Part shown: in pieces, positions 8,301 through 15,248 of the stretch
How the letters are laid out: each line of letters begins with the position of its first letter
Position numbering within the stretch: position 1 is the stretch's first letter
Program-made: the position numbers and the translations under genes
Origin: JANQRV01 sp964533785
Lineage (GTDB): Bacteria > Bacteroidota > Bacteroidia > Chitinophagales > Saprospiraceae
Direction of reading: 5' to 3'
Assembly (NCBI GenBank): GCA_964533785.1
Contig: CAZHNG010000006.1
Span: forward strand, 1 to 49,422
Length of the DNA: 49,422 bases
The notes under the pieces: generated by a model
Told to the model about the DNA's origin: nothing
The model's database searches: none
Seen by the model: only the letters and a program-made list of their open reading frames with translations

Positions 8301-10275
8301 AAGCGTCCAAATTGCCTTCGTAAAACAGCGTATCGTAAGCATAACCTCGGTAGTCCAAGTCGCTGATCGTACCTTCCAGCTGCGTTTTCCAATCTTTTGG
8401 TTGCAGGCCTTCTCCTTGAATGTTTACGGACAAACCGGCACTTCCCAGAAGCGTATCACCGGTTATTTTCCCTAGTTGAAAGTCATTTAGTGATAGGTTC
8501 CCATTGTAGGTAGCATCAGCATAATCTTCGGTAAAGTCAAAAGCGGAATTGAGATTCAACCGGCCGGCATCTGATCTCAACTGCAGATCTGTTTTGAAAT
8601 TGTACATAGTGCCTTCGTAGCTGCCGATTAACAAAAGATCCCCCAAACTATTCAGTGCCGGGGGCAATGACGTAGCAGAAAAAGCGGTCAGATCCTCCGC
8701 TTTAGTTTGCAGGCTGTCCAGCGTTAAAGCAAATACGGCACTTTTGTAGTCCGGCAATCCTGTCATCTTAATGTTTGAAAGCAGTTGCGGTCCTTTCGCA
8801 GATCTGAAGGTCAGGTTAGACAATAAGAGGTCATTTAATCTGCCAGTCAACCTTGTTTGCAAGGCCATTGCTCCCCATTGCCGGAAACCTTCCGGCAATT
8901 TGGGTTTTTCAAGCGTATTCAACAGGCGGTCGTATTCAAGTTGCTGCAAATCAATAACAAAATCGAAATATTGGTCATCCCTATTCAATACCTGGTTTAT
9001 GGTCCCGGCAGAACGGAAAGAAAGGGTAGATCCCTGTTGCAGAGCAATGGTCTCTATATTCAATTGGCTCAAACTTCCATTAATGAAAGCGGATACATTA
9101 AGTGGTGCCTCTACTTCAGGGGATAATACTTCCGGTAACACCAGGCGAATATCCCGGGGAGAAATGCTTAAATCATCCAGATCTAGGTCTATTTGAATGC
9201 TTTCCGTATTATCGCTTTCCTGATAATTAATGGTTTGCACGAAAGTGTTGAAAGCGGGGTAACGGATCACCACCGACTGGTTAAGACGGGAATAAGTGGT
9301 ATTGAGATTGAATTTTTCAAAGGCGAGCAGGGAATCCGAGAATACTAAACCCGTTTGGAAATTACGGAGCTGAAGTCCCGACTGTTCTTGTAATACCAGG
9401 GAGCGAATATTAGCCGCCATAAGATCACTGGATAAATGAATGGAGTCGATGTCCCAATTCAATGCACTTAAACGAATATCAGAAGCATTAAAAATATCCA
9501 GTGAAGTCTCCCTGCCGGCAATGCGATAGGCTAAGTCTCCCTCTGACAATTCAAAATTTTGAACCGTAATATCCCATCCTAAATCCGGAAAATCAGGGGT
9601 AGATGGAGTCGTTCTTACGGTATCGACAACTTGAACAGTTGCGTTAGCAATATATCCAACATCGGGCCCAACAAGAATAAGATCATTAAGGCTTAGCTGA
9701 TTTTGATTCAAACTCATTTGGTCAATGTCCAATTGTAAGGCAGTCCACTTGACCCTTAATGCTTGCTCGTTCGCGTCATCCAAATAGTCAAAACGAACCT
9801 GTTCCAATTCCAATCCATTGGCCTGAATGTCCCAGGGTTCTTGCTCACTTTGCTGTACCTCAGTAGTCGTATCACTAGTAAAAGCATCAATCAGAAAATC
9901 ATAGTTCCATCTTTTGTTTTGGTCCTGCTTAATCCGGGCTAATAGGCCGGTTAACTGTACTTTTTCCAGGGCTATTTTCCGATTGAACAACTGCCACGGC
10001 CGGAATTCTACCGTTAATTGATCGAGCGCAAGCAAAGTATCCGCTTGTTGATCCCTGACCAACAGATTTTCGAGATACAACCATTTCAGGCCCTTCCAGT
10101 GGAAACTACCCAGTTTCATTTCCGTATTTGTCCGGTCGGACAAATTACCGATAACCCGTTGTACAATAGTATTTTGTACAGGTTTAAGTTGAGATAAAGA
10201 GACCAAGGCGATCAACAGGATCAGTAGGATACCCAGCAACCATTTTAATATATTTTTTATTTTTCTGCCCTTCAC
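5323..10275 (-). CDS. tamB: Translocation and assembly module protein TamB
   Basis: 1650 residues, GTG start. One N-terminal transmembrane anchor (about residues 10-32, LKWLLGILLILLIALVSL) is followed by very long beta-rich AsmA/TamB-type repeats and the C-terminal DUF490/TamB domain (about 1150-1620; for example YEITEGSYSFSYEQFIQRSFLI and SGDPLRAQLDITTAYQIRVP). Members span the periplasm as a hydrophobic groove and act with an Omp85 partner. The partner gene follows directly with an 8-nt overlap, which supports a TamA/TamL-TamB pair. The C-terminus is strongly basic (KKRKRKHE), and these codons also carry the start of the next gene. The length is usual for Bacteroidota TamB. Confidence 0.92.
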   Translation of the reverse strand: MKGRKIKNILKWLLGILLILLIALVSLSQLKPVQNTIVQRVIGNLSDRTNTEMKLGSFHWKGLKWLYLENLLVRDQQADTLLALDQLTVEFRPWQLFNRKIALEKVQLTGLLARIKQDQNKRWNYDFLIDAFTSDTTTEVQQSEQEPWDIQANGLELEQVRFDYLDDANEQALRVKWTALQLDIDQMSLNQNQLSLNDLILVGPDVGYIANATVQVVDTVRTTPSTPDFPDLGWDITVQNFELSEGDLAYRIAGRETSLDIFNASDIRLSALNWDIDSIHLSSDLMAANIRSLVLQEQSGLQLRNFQTGLVFSDSLLAFEKFNLNTTYSRLNQSVVIRYPAFNTFVQTINYQESDNTESIQIDLDLDDLSISPRDIRLVLPEVLSPEVEAPLNVSAFINGSLSQLNIETIALQQGSTLSFRSAGTINQVLNRDDQYFDFVIDLQQLEYDRLLNTLEKPKLPEGFRQWGAMALQTRLTGRLNDLLLSNLTFRSAKGPQLLSNIKMTGLPDYKSAVFALTLDSLQTKAEDLTAFSATSLPPALNSLGDLLLIGSYEGTMYNFKTDLQLRSDAGRLNLNSAFDFTEDYADATYNGNLSLNDFQLGKITGDTLLGSAGLSVNIQGEGLQPKDWKTQLEGTISDLDYRGYAYDTLFYEGNLDASVITVNLRMNDPHLSFVAEGQVPVADVSADYGLQVTLDTIDLQPLSLYQTPLGLRTELQVVMENLQLDSLQGQALLTGLSMRDQDHEYQTDSITFASRVGAQGEQALLLNSDLVQLNLAGQYSLQDLPNTLLHFVNQYFPFNPQTADSLFVDSTRLQASIRVGNITPLTQILLPDLKTLDTFDLQFAFDGPNDQWRLNAFLPNLQFAEFQLDSFRLNSEASETRFQNQINAQQVKFGENTFLPNPTITVNLGNDSLQWAVSSFENTQDPLWQLAGNLHAVDSTWRLHFDPDLWLDAGKWRIDPNHEIRYQLAENWQVDRWRLAFSDSSFIQLDGQGDFRDTSSTATLTFQQFGIDVLSPFLDYPPDYLGGTLNGRIALTDLFQKPGFSATLDLQKWSIDSVMIGNLTASARQLAAQKVIEIETQLGGYNNELNIQGQYNVDQQEFAAESAIEKLDLQTIDPFLTGLTHDSRGFLSGQFSAKGNVRQPVLEGSLQFNEVETTIDYVNTPYAVTRGMLTFTEDRIDFNDLRLLDAEGREALLRGGVAHQYFDSITLDLNFSTDRFRFLNTTAEDNELFYGRLILQSDVDIQGPIDSPRFFINAKTQPNTNFYVVPLTDEQAISREDFIIYGQPALDSMGRDTGYLDNYRLTAPGIDLQLNLEMTPDAALEVIIDPLTGDKLVCKGRSNLTVGMAPSGEVNISGNYEITEGSYSFSYEQFIQRSFLILPNSKIIFSGDPLRAQLDITTAYQIRVPLRDLVQSQMSSDTRLTGLRSDVRVLMKITGDLIRPVLDFDIVLVGDPQGATAEAARTRLQQLRSNETELNKQVFGLLLFNSFINEQGSGQSIAQAGESVILSSVSKLLANQLNRLADQYLKGFEFSLGVDAYRPGVDPGEESGVTTDVQLDVSKRLFNDRLNVKVGGNVNVENTSENPSLTAFSGNFVLEYRLTPEGGTLLRAYRRNDYDALNEGNVIRTGVGISIKKTLNNKKRKRKHE

Positions 10276-10643
10276 GCGTTATAATTAGGTATATGCTTGA
10301 CTGCTGAAGATAAAAGTAAGCGTTTACCGCTACACGAACCAGTGTAAATAAAATATTTTGCAACTGCTAACGTTTAAGATTTTAGTTTATAAATCCATCC
10401 CCAGTTTATATTTACCGTTTCTTGTTTCCTCGTCCCGTTTAATATTTCACAATTAATTGAGTATGTGACCTTGCATTGACTAGCTCGTCATAAGCAAAGA
10501 CAACATATACGAATAATATTTATATAATAGCAACAAATCATGCCGGTTGTGGCCTGCTTAGACGAATTTTTACGCGTTAAATTCGCTAATCTGGCTAAAC
10601 TTGTACAATTGGCAAATTACTACACGACCTAAACTTCTAAAAA
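10276..10643. other. AT-rich divergent promoter region, no gene
   Basis: 368 bases between divergent tamB and a secreted-protein gene. No credible ORF or RNA gene was seen. It is AT-rich and should hold promoters for both sides, but I found no convincing TAnnTTTG box or operator. Confidence 0.4.
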
Positions 10644-11141
10644 ATGAGGCATTTCGTAATCGTCTACTTATCTACGATGCTGCTCGCTGTTCCTTTAGGC
10701 GGCCAGTCACTGGCGGAACAGATGGGCGGTATTCGCACCAATTTCATCCTCACTTCCGACTCTGTTTCTTTAGAAACGGATAGTCAGATCCTGATCAAAC
10801 GAGCCATTAGTGACAGTAAAACGGAGTTGATCGATGATGGTTCGGCAAAGTATGGTTATGGCTACCAGTCTTATCACCTGGAATTCATTTGTAACCAGGA
10901 TATTCTGGTTCACAAAGGAATAGGCAAATCCAAATCTTATTATTTGCTGGAGTTATTTGATGGCAATCATCAATTACTGGCAAGTATCAAATTGAAGGAT
11001 TCCGATGTTCAGATGGTTTCCAATCAAAAAGAAAGATCGGTCAGTGCTTATTCTATAAACCTGAGAGACATCCCTTTGGTATTATTGGATAGAGCGTTGG
11101 AAGTAAATTTGGTGAAGCACGTCCATAAACGATATTGGTAA
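10644..11141 (+). CDS. Hypothetical secreted protein
   Basis: 165 residues with a probable signal peptide (MRHFVIVYLSTMLLAVPLGGQS). The rest is predicted mixed alpha/beta with no Cys pairs beyond one Cys and no motif I recognise. It ends 3 nt before the end of the convergent GDYXXLXY gene, so the two 3' ends nearly touch. The ATG at 10644 follows an AT-rich leader and gives the clean signal peptide, which supports this start. Function unknown. Confidence 0.65.
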   Translation: MRHFVIVYLSTMLLAVPLGGQSLAEQMGGIRTNFILTSDSVSLETDSQILIKRAISDSKTELIDDGSAKYGYGYQSYHLEFICNQDILVHKGIGKSKSYYLLELFDGNHQLLASIKLKDSDVQMVSNQKERSVSAYSINLRDIPLVLLDRALEVNLVKHVHKRYW

Positions 11142-11144
11142 TGT

Positions 11145-11696
11145 TTACTCAATCACCTCTTCTATTGGCCGGTCATCGATCATAACACCTTTCAGGACGG
11201 CATTTCCGTCTTTGATATTGACCAGTGCGTAAGTGACCTTGTCGAAAACACCCTCGCGGTATGCTTCTTCGGCGGGTTTGGCTTTGGTCTCTTCCATGTA
11301 ATAGCGATTGAAGGGATAATCTAATACCAATTGATCGTCGTATGCGTATCTTACCATTACTTTCAGGTAGTCTTCACTACCGGAAGGCCTTGTTTTAGAA
11401 GCAGCGACCGGTACGGCGAATCCATCTTGATCCGTGGCGATGGTAATGTAGGCCGGTTCTCCTCTTTGCCACTTTTCTTCCCCGGAAGTGCCAACGGTGT
11501 TGTCTTCAAAACCCAAGGTAATGTATTTGCCGCGAAAAGGGTCCGTAGGATCGATAGGCGCTGATTTGAACTTAAAAGTCGTACCTGCTCTCAGTACCAT
11601 TTCCTGGTCGTAGATCAATTGTGCGGGTACGAAAAGTTGAATGATAACCACTACCAGAAAAGCAGGCAGTAGGATCTTTTTATTATTCATTTGCAT
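11145..11696 (-). CDS. GDYXXLXY domain-containing protein
   Basis: 183 residues with one N-terminal membrane segment (ILLPAFLVVVIIQLFVPAQLI). The family motif appears as FRGKYITLGFE (consensus GDYxxLxY, here with K for D and F for the last Y), preceded by the family's typical PIDPTDPFRG. It overlaps the end of the DUF2157 gene by 14 nt, the usual partner arrangement, so the two are probably co-translated. The family is known as a conserved membrane-anchored pair with DUF2157; its activity is not established. Confidence 0.85.
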   Translation of the reverse strand: MQMNNKKILLPAFLVVVIIQLFVPAQLIYDQEMVLRAGTTFKFKSAPIDPTDPFRGKYITLGFEDNTVGTSGEEKWQRGEPAYITIATDQDGFAVPVAASKTRPSGSEDYLKVMVRYAYDDQLVLDYPFNRYYMEETKAKPAEEAYREGVFDKVTYALVNIKDGNAVLKGVMIDDRPIEEVIE

Positions 11697-12966
11697 TACG
11701 CTTTTTTAACATCCAGTAATTAGTGGCAAAGAAACCTATACCGACCAAAACAAACAACAAGCCCCGGGCCACAAAACTCAGATCTGCATCGAAAAAACGA
11801 CAGGCAACCAGTGCGGCAATGATCAACAAACCATAATTCAAAACGCCAAGATGATCCCATTTTGTACCATTGCTAATGGTTAGTATTCCGATTGCCAATA
11901 CTATTGCATTGATTAAAACGGCGGCGATGGGAGAAGATATTCCAATTCCAAAAACCAGGATAAACACCAAAAAAACGGGTTCAATCGTAGGGCGTTTATA
12001 CAAATGAATGGTATTCCATTGCCGAAACAGAAAAGCTCCGGCAAGCAGGGTGGTAATGACGGCGGTGATAAATTCCGGGGCCAACACAATTTCACTAAAT
12101 ACCCATACTTGATCGCGAATATCTTCCCACACCCAATCGAAGCTGAGCAGTAATAACAATATCACCGTACCCAGAGACCCCAATGATAGATAGCCATTAT
12201 TCATGGCTTTTTGGTTGCGAAAAAACGAATCGTTTCCCACCATATACAGTAACCCAAATAAACTCATATAAGCAATAAAAAGGAAATGACCTTCCGACTT
12301 GCCGACTGTCCCCAGAGTGATCACCAATGAAAGCGGGACGAACCAATTGTGAAAAGCCATAAAATTACTGGTCGGTCTTTTCCGGTAAAGGAAAAAATAA
12401 TGCGGTAAAATCAGTAAAAACATCCACCAGTAGTGGTAGGTTTCCGCGGCAACCCCACTCCAGTATCCCGTTTCACAAGCGTAATAGGTAATGCCAATCA
12501 GAAACAGCAAAGAAACAATAGAAGAGCCCAACAAATAAACCAATGGCAGGCCCAAAAGCATCCAGGTAAAAAGTAAATCACTCATCCTGCCCGGAATATT
12601 GTAGATCTGACTGATCAGTGAAAGGCAAGCCCCTACCGCAAAAAACAAGAAAGCGGCACTTCCTTCCTGCCAGGCTTTGCTATTGGATTTTCTCAGCAAA
12701 GTGTATCCACACAAGGCTTGTCCGATGATGAGGGGTAGAAAAGCAAAAATGGTTTTGGTGGTTTGATCAAGGTCGTCCCAGTTATGTGCAATGATCAAAA
12801 TGATCCCTAATCCGACCAGGATGGCTCCCAGAATACCAAAAGCAATGAACAGGCGGTTCTGCGGCTTGCCCTTTTTGTTTTCATAATAGGCACTAATGTT
12901 TTCGGCTACCTGCGGAGTGATCACACCCGCTTCCAATAGTTCCTGGAGGTCTTTTAATAGGTTCAT
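11683..12966 (-). CDS. DUF2157 domain-containing multi-pass membrane protein
   Basis: 427 residues. The N-terminal cytosolic DUF2157 segment (LLKDLQELLEAGVITPQVAE...ISAYYE) is followed by about a dozen transmembrane helices (for example FGILGAILVGLGIILIIAHNW), and a basic tail. The ATG at 12966 is preferred over a TTG one codon upstream. It is the first gene of a two-gene operon with the GDYXXLXY gene. Function is unknown; co-occurrence suggests that the two form a membrane complex. Confidence 0.85.
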   Translation of the reverse strand: MNLLKDLQELLEAGVITPQVAENISAYYENKKGKPQNRLFIAFGILGAILVGLGIILIIAHNWDDLDQTTKTIFAFLPLIIGQALCGYTLLRKSNSKAWQEGSAAFLFFAVGACLSLISQIYNIPGRMSDLLFTWMLLGLPLVYLLGSSIVSLLFLIGITYYACETGYWSGVAAETYHYWWMFLLILPHYFFLYRKRPTSNFMAFHNWFVPLSLVITLGTVGKSEGHFLFIAYMSLFGLLYMVGNDSFFRNQKAMNNGYLSLGSLGTVILLLLLSFDWVWEDIRDQVWVFSEIVLAPEFITAVITTLLAGAFLFRQWNTIHLYKRPTIEPVFLVFILVFGIGISSPIAAVLINAIVLAIGILTISNGTKWDHLGVLNYGLLIIAALVACRFFDADLSFVARGLLFVLVGIGFFATNYWMLKKRNANE

Positions 12967-13038
12967 CAATACCGGTTTGTTCCTCCAAATATAAAATTCC
13001 TTTTTAAATTTTGTGGTAAGGGTACTAAGGTCTAGTTT

Positions 13039-13063
13039 TACGAGTTAGACGATTTAACTCGTA
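13039..13063. promoter_or_regulatory. Palindrome upstream of xylA, candidate operator
   Basis: Perfect 9-bp arms TACGAGTTA and TAACTCGTA are separated by GACGATT and end 25 nt before the xylA ATG. This is the size and place expected for a dimeric repressor site. No regulator gene is adjacent, so the binding protein is unknown. Confidence 0.5.
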
Positions 13064-13088
13064 TTCTTCACTAAAAATCATCAAATAC

Positions 13089-14423
13089 ATGAGCGTACAA
13101 CTAACCATTGGGCAAAAAGAATATTTTCCAGCAATCGGAAAAATCAACTACGAAGGCCCTGATTCGGATAATCCTTTTGCATTTAAATATTACGATGCCA
13201 ACAAGGTTGTTGCCGGTAAAACTATGGCGGAACATTTTAAATTTGCCATTGCCTACTGGCATACTTTCTGTGGAACGGGTGGAGATCCGTTCGGAGCCCC
13301 TACCAAAAAGTTTCCCTGGGCGGCAGCCGGCGACCCCTTTCAGCAAGCAAAGGACAAAATGGATGCTGCTTTTGAATTTATCACAAAAATCGGTGCACAA
13401 TATTTTTGCTTTCACGATTTTGATCTGATCGACGAAGGAGACGATCTCACCGAATCCAGAAAACGACTGGATTTCATTACGGATTATGCCCTGGAAAAAC
13501 AAGCGACTTCGGGCGTAAAAGTGTTGTGGGGAACGGCTAATCTATTCGGTCACCCCCGCTATATGAACGGTGCGGCTACGAATCCTGATTTTGCGGTTGT
13601 TGCACACGCCGGGGCCCAGGTGAAGAATGCACTGGATGCCACGATCAAGTTAAACGGCGAAAACTACGTCTTCTGGGGCGGCAGAGAAGGTTACATGAGT
13701 TTGCTTAACACCGATATGAAAAAAGAATTGGACAACTTTGCGCAATTCCTGCACATGGCTAAAGATTACGCCCGGGCGCAAGGATTTAAAGGCAACTTCT
13801 TTATTGAACCTAAGCCGATGGAGCCTACCAAGCACCAGTACGATTTTGATGCAGCTACCGTCATTGGCTTTTTACGCGAATACGACCTGATGGACGACTT
13901 CAAGCTAAACGTGGAAGTCAACCACGCTACGCTGGCGCAACATACTTTCCAGCACGAAGCACAAATTGCGGCAAATGCCGGTTTGCTCGGCAGTATGGAT
14001 GCCAACAGAGGGGATTACCAAAATGGATGGGATACCGATCAATTCCCCAACAATATCAACGAATTAACCGAACTGATGCTGGTATTCCTGGAAGCGGGCG
14101 GCCTCCAGGGCGGCGGCATCAATTTTGACGCAAAATTACGCCGTAATTCTACGGACCTGGAAGATATTTTCCACGCACATATCGGTGGCATGGATGTCTT
14201 TGCCAGAGGACTGATCGTCGCCGACCGGGTAATGAAGCAAACCAAGTATCTTAAATGGAGAGCCGAAAGATACAGCTCTTTCGATAACGGACAAGGAAAA
14301 GCCTTTACCGAAGGTCAACTCACGCTAACAGATCTTGCTGATTTTGCTGTCGAACATGGCGAACCAGCCATGCGAAGCGGGAAGCAGGAGTTGTTTGAGA
14401 ATTTGATTAACCAATGCATTTAG
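13089..14423 (+). CDS. xylA: Xylose isomerase
   Basis: 444 residues, the usual length of class II xylose isomerases. The catalytic pair is in CFHDFD (His109, Asp112). The metal ligands are all present: Glu240 (FFIEPKP), Glu276 and His279 (VEVNH), Asp304 (GSMDANRGD), Asp315 and Asp317 (GWDTDQFP), and Asp347 (GINFDAK). It converts D-xylose to D-xylulose (and glucose to fructose) in the cytosol. No xylulokinase, transporter or XylR gene lies next to it, which is unusual for a xyl locus. A palindrome just upstream may carry its control. The start is supported by the family N-terminus (IGKINYEGPDSDNPFAFKYY). Confidence 0.96.
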   Translation: MSVQLTIGQKEYFPAIGKINYEGPDSDNPFAFKYYDANKVVAGKTMAEHFKFAIAYWHTFCGTGGDPFGAPTKKFPWAAAGDPFQQAKDKMDAAFEFITKIGAQYFCFHDFDLIDEGDDLTESRKRLDFITDYALEKQATSGVKVLWGTANLFGHPRYMNGAATNPDFAVVAHAGAQVKNALDATIKLNGENYVFWGGREGYMSLLNTDMKKELDNFAQFLHMAKDYARAQGFKGNFFIEPKPMEPTKHQYDFDAATVIGFLREYDLMDDFKLNVEVNHATLAQHTFQHEAQIAANAGLLGSMDANRGDYQNGWDTDQFPNNINELTELMLVFLEAGGLQGGGINFDAKLRRNSTDLEDIFHAHIGGMDVFARGLIVADRVMKQTKYLKWRAERYSSFDNGQGKAFTEGQLTLTDLADFAVEHGEPAMRSGKQELFENLINQCI

Positions 14424-14428
14424 AGAAT

Positions 14429-14464
14429 AGCCACGGATGCACGGAAATAATTTTTGTGCATCCG
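14429..14464 (-). repeat. Inverted copy of the CCGTGCATCCGTGGC repeat upstream of the GxxExxY gene
   Basis: GCCACGGATGCACGG (14430-14444) is the exact reverse complement of CCGTGCATCCGTGGC found in the array at 15054-15068 and again at 15209-15223. TGTGCATCCG follows at 14455-14464. The GxxExxY gene therefore sits between oppositely oriented members of one repeat family. Confidence 0.65.
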
Positions 14465-14501
14465 ATTTTATTAGACAAGTCTAACCTAATTTTCGATCAC
14501 A

Positions 14502-14876
14502 ATGGGTAACCTAATTTATGAAGATCTCAGTTACGAAATAATAGGATGCTGTTTAGAAGTTCATAATAACCTCGGGCACGGCTTTTTAGAGGTTGTTTAT
14601 AAAGACGCTCTCGAATACGAATTCAAAAAAGCAAACATTCCTTACGACCGTGAAGTAAAATATGAGGTGAATTATAAAGGCATAATCCTGCCCCATAAAT
14701 TCTATGCTGATTTTGTTGTTTTCGACAAAATTATTCTTGAAATCAAAGCAACATCAAAGATCATAGACGAATTCATCGCCCAATCCATCAACTACCTAAA
14801 AGTATCGGAAAATAAATTGGCCCTAATCGTAAACTTTGGAGAACAAAAACTTAACTGCAAAAGAATAGTTTTGTAA
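14502..14876 (+). CDS. GxxExxY protein (PD-(D/E)XK nuclease-like fold)
   Basis: 124 residues, full length for the family. The signature GHGFLEVVYKDAL (GxxExxY) is at residues 25-37, and the PD-(D/E)XK-like core ADFVVFDKIILEIKA is at about 73-87. The end LALIVNFGEQKLNCKRIVL is typical. Family members are small and widespread in environmental Bacteroidota and related phyla; their role is not established, although the fold suggests nucleic-acid cleavage. The gene lies directly before a tandem repeat array and after an inverted copy of the same repeat word. That makes a mobile or repeat-processing role worth considering, but this is inference. Confidence 0.9.
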   Translation: MGNLIYEDLSYEIIGCCLEVHNNLGHGFLEVVYKDALEYEFKKANIPYDREVKYEVNYKGIILPHKFYADFVVFDKIILEIKATSKIIDEFIAQSINYLKVSENKLALIVNFGEQKLNCKRIVL

Positions 14877-14883
14877 AACCCAT

Positions 14884-15247
14884 CCTTGGCATCCCAAAAA
14901 ACCATTCAATGTCATCCTTCTCATCTAAAAAAATCCCTGTATCCGCATCGTCCAAAAAACCATCCGCACCATCCGTGGCATCTAAAAAAAACATTCGTAC
15001 ATCCGTGGCATCCAAAAAACCATCCGCTCCATTCGTGGCATCCAAAAAACCATCCGTGCATCCGTGGCNNNNNNNNNNNNNNNNNNNNNNNNNNNNNNNN
15101 NNNNNNNNNNNNNNNNNNNNNNNNNNNNNNNNNNNNNNNNNNNNNNNNNNNNNNNNNNNNNNNNNNNNAAAAAACCATCCGCTCCATTCGTGCCATCCAA
15201 AAAACCATCCGTGCATCCGTGGCATCCAAAAATATCCGTGGCATCTC
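14884..15247 (+). repeat. 29-30 bp imperfect tandem repeat array
   Basis: Units of 29-30 bp built from CGTGGCATCCAAAAAACCAT plus CCGCTCCATT or CCGTGCATC are tandemly repeated and decay towards both edges. At least seven partial or complete units are visible, and the array is interrupted by the N gap, so its real length is unknown. Open frames through it on either strand (for example repeated SKKPS) are repeat artefacts. The array ends at the stop codon of the TonB receptor gene. Confidence 0.85.
15069..15168. other. 100-N scaffold gap
   Basis: Exactly 100 N, the conventional placeholder for a gap of unknown size. It lies inside the tandem repeat and marks an unresolved array rather than a known distance. 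Confidence 0.97.
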
Positions 15248-15248
15248 C

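Noticed and set aside
10644..14423. xylA, DUF2157 and GDYXXLXY genes as one functional locus
   Set aside because: xylA is divergent and has its own palindrome; no known link connects it to the membrane pair.
14884..15247. CRISPR array or coding repeats
   Set aside because: Units are directly tandem without unique spacers, so this is not a CRISPR array; open frames on both strands are repeat artefacts through the N gap.
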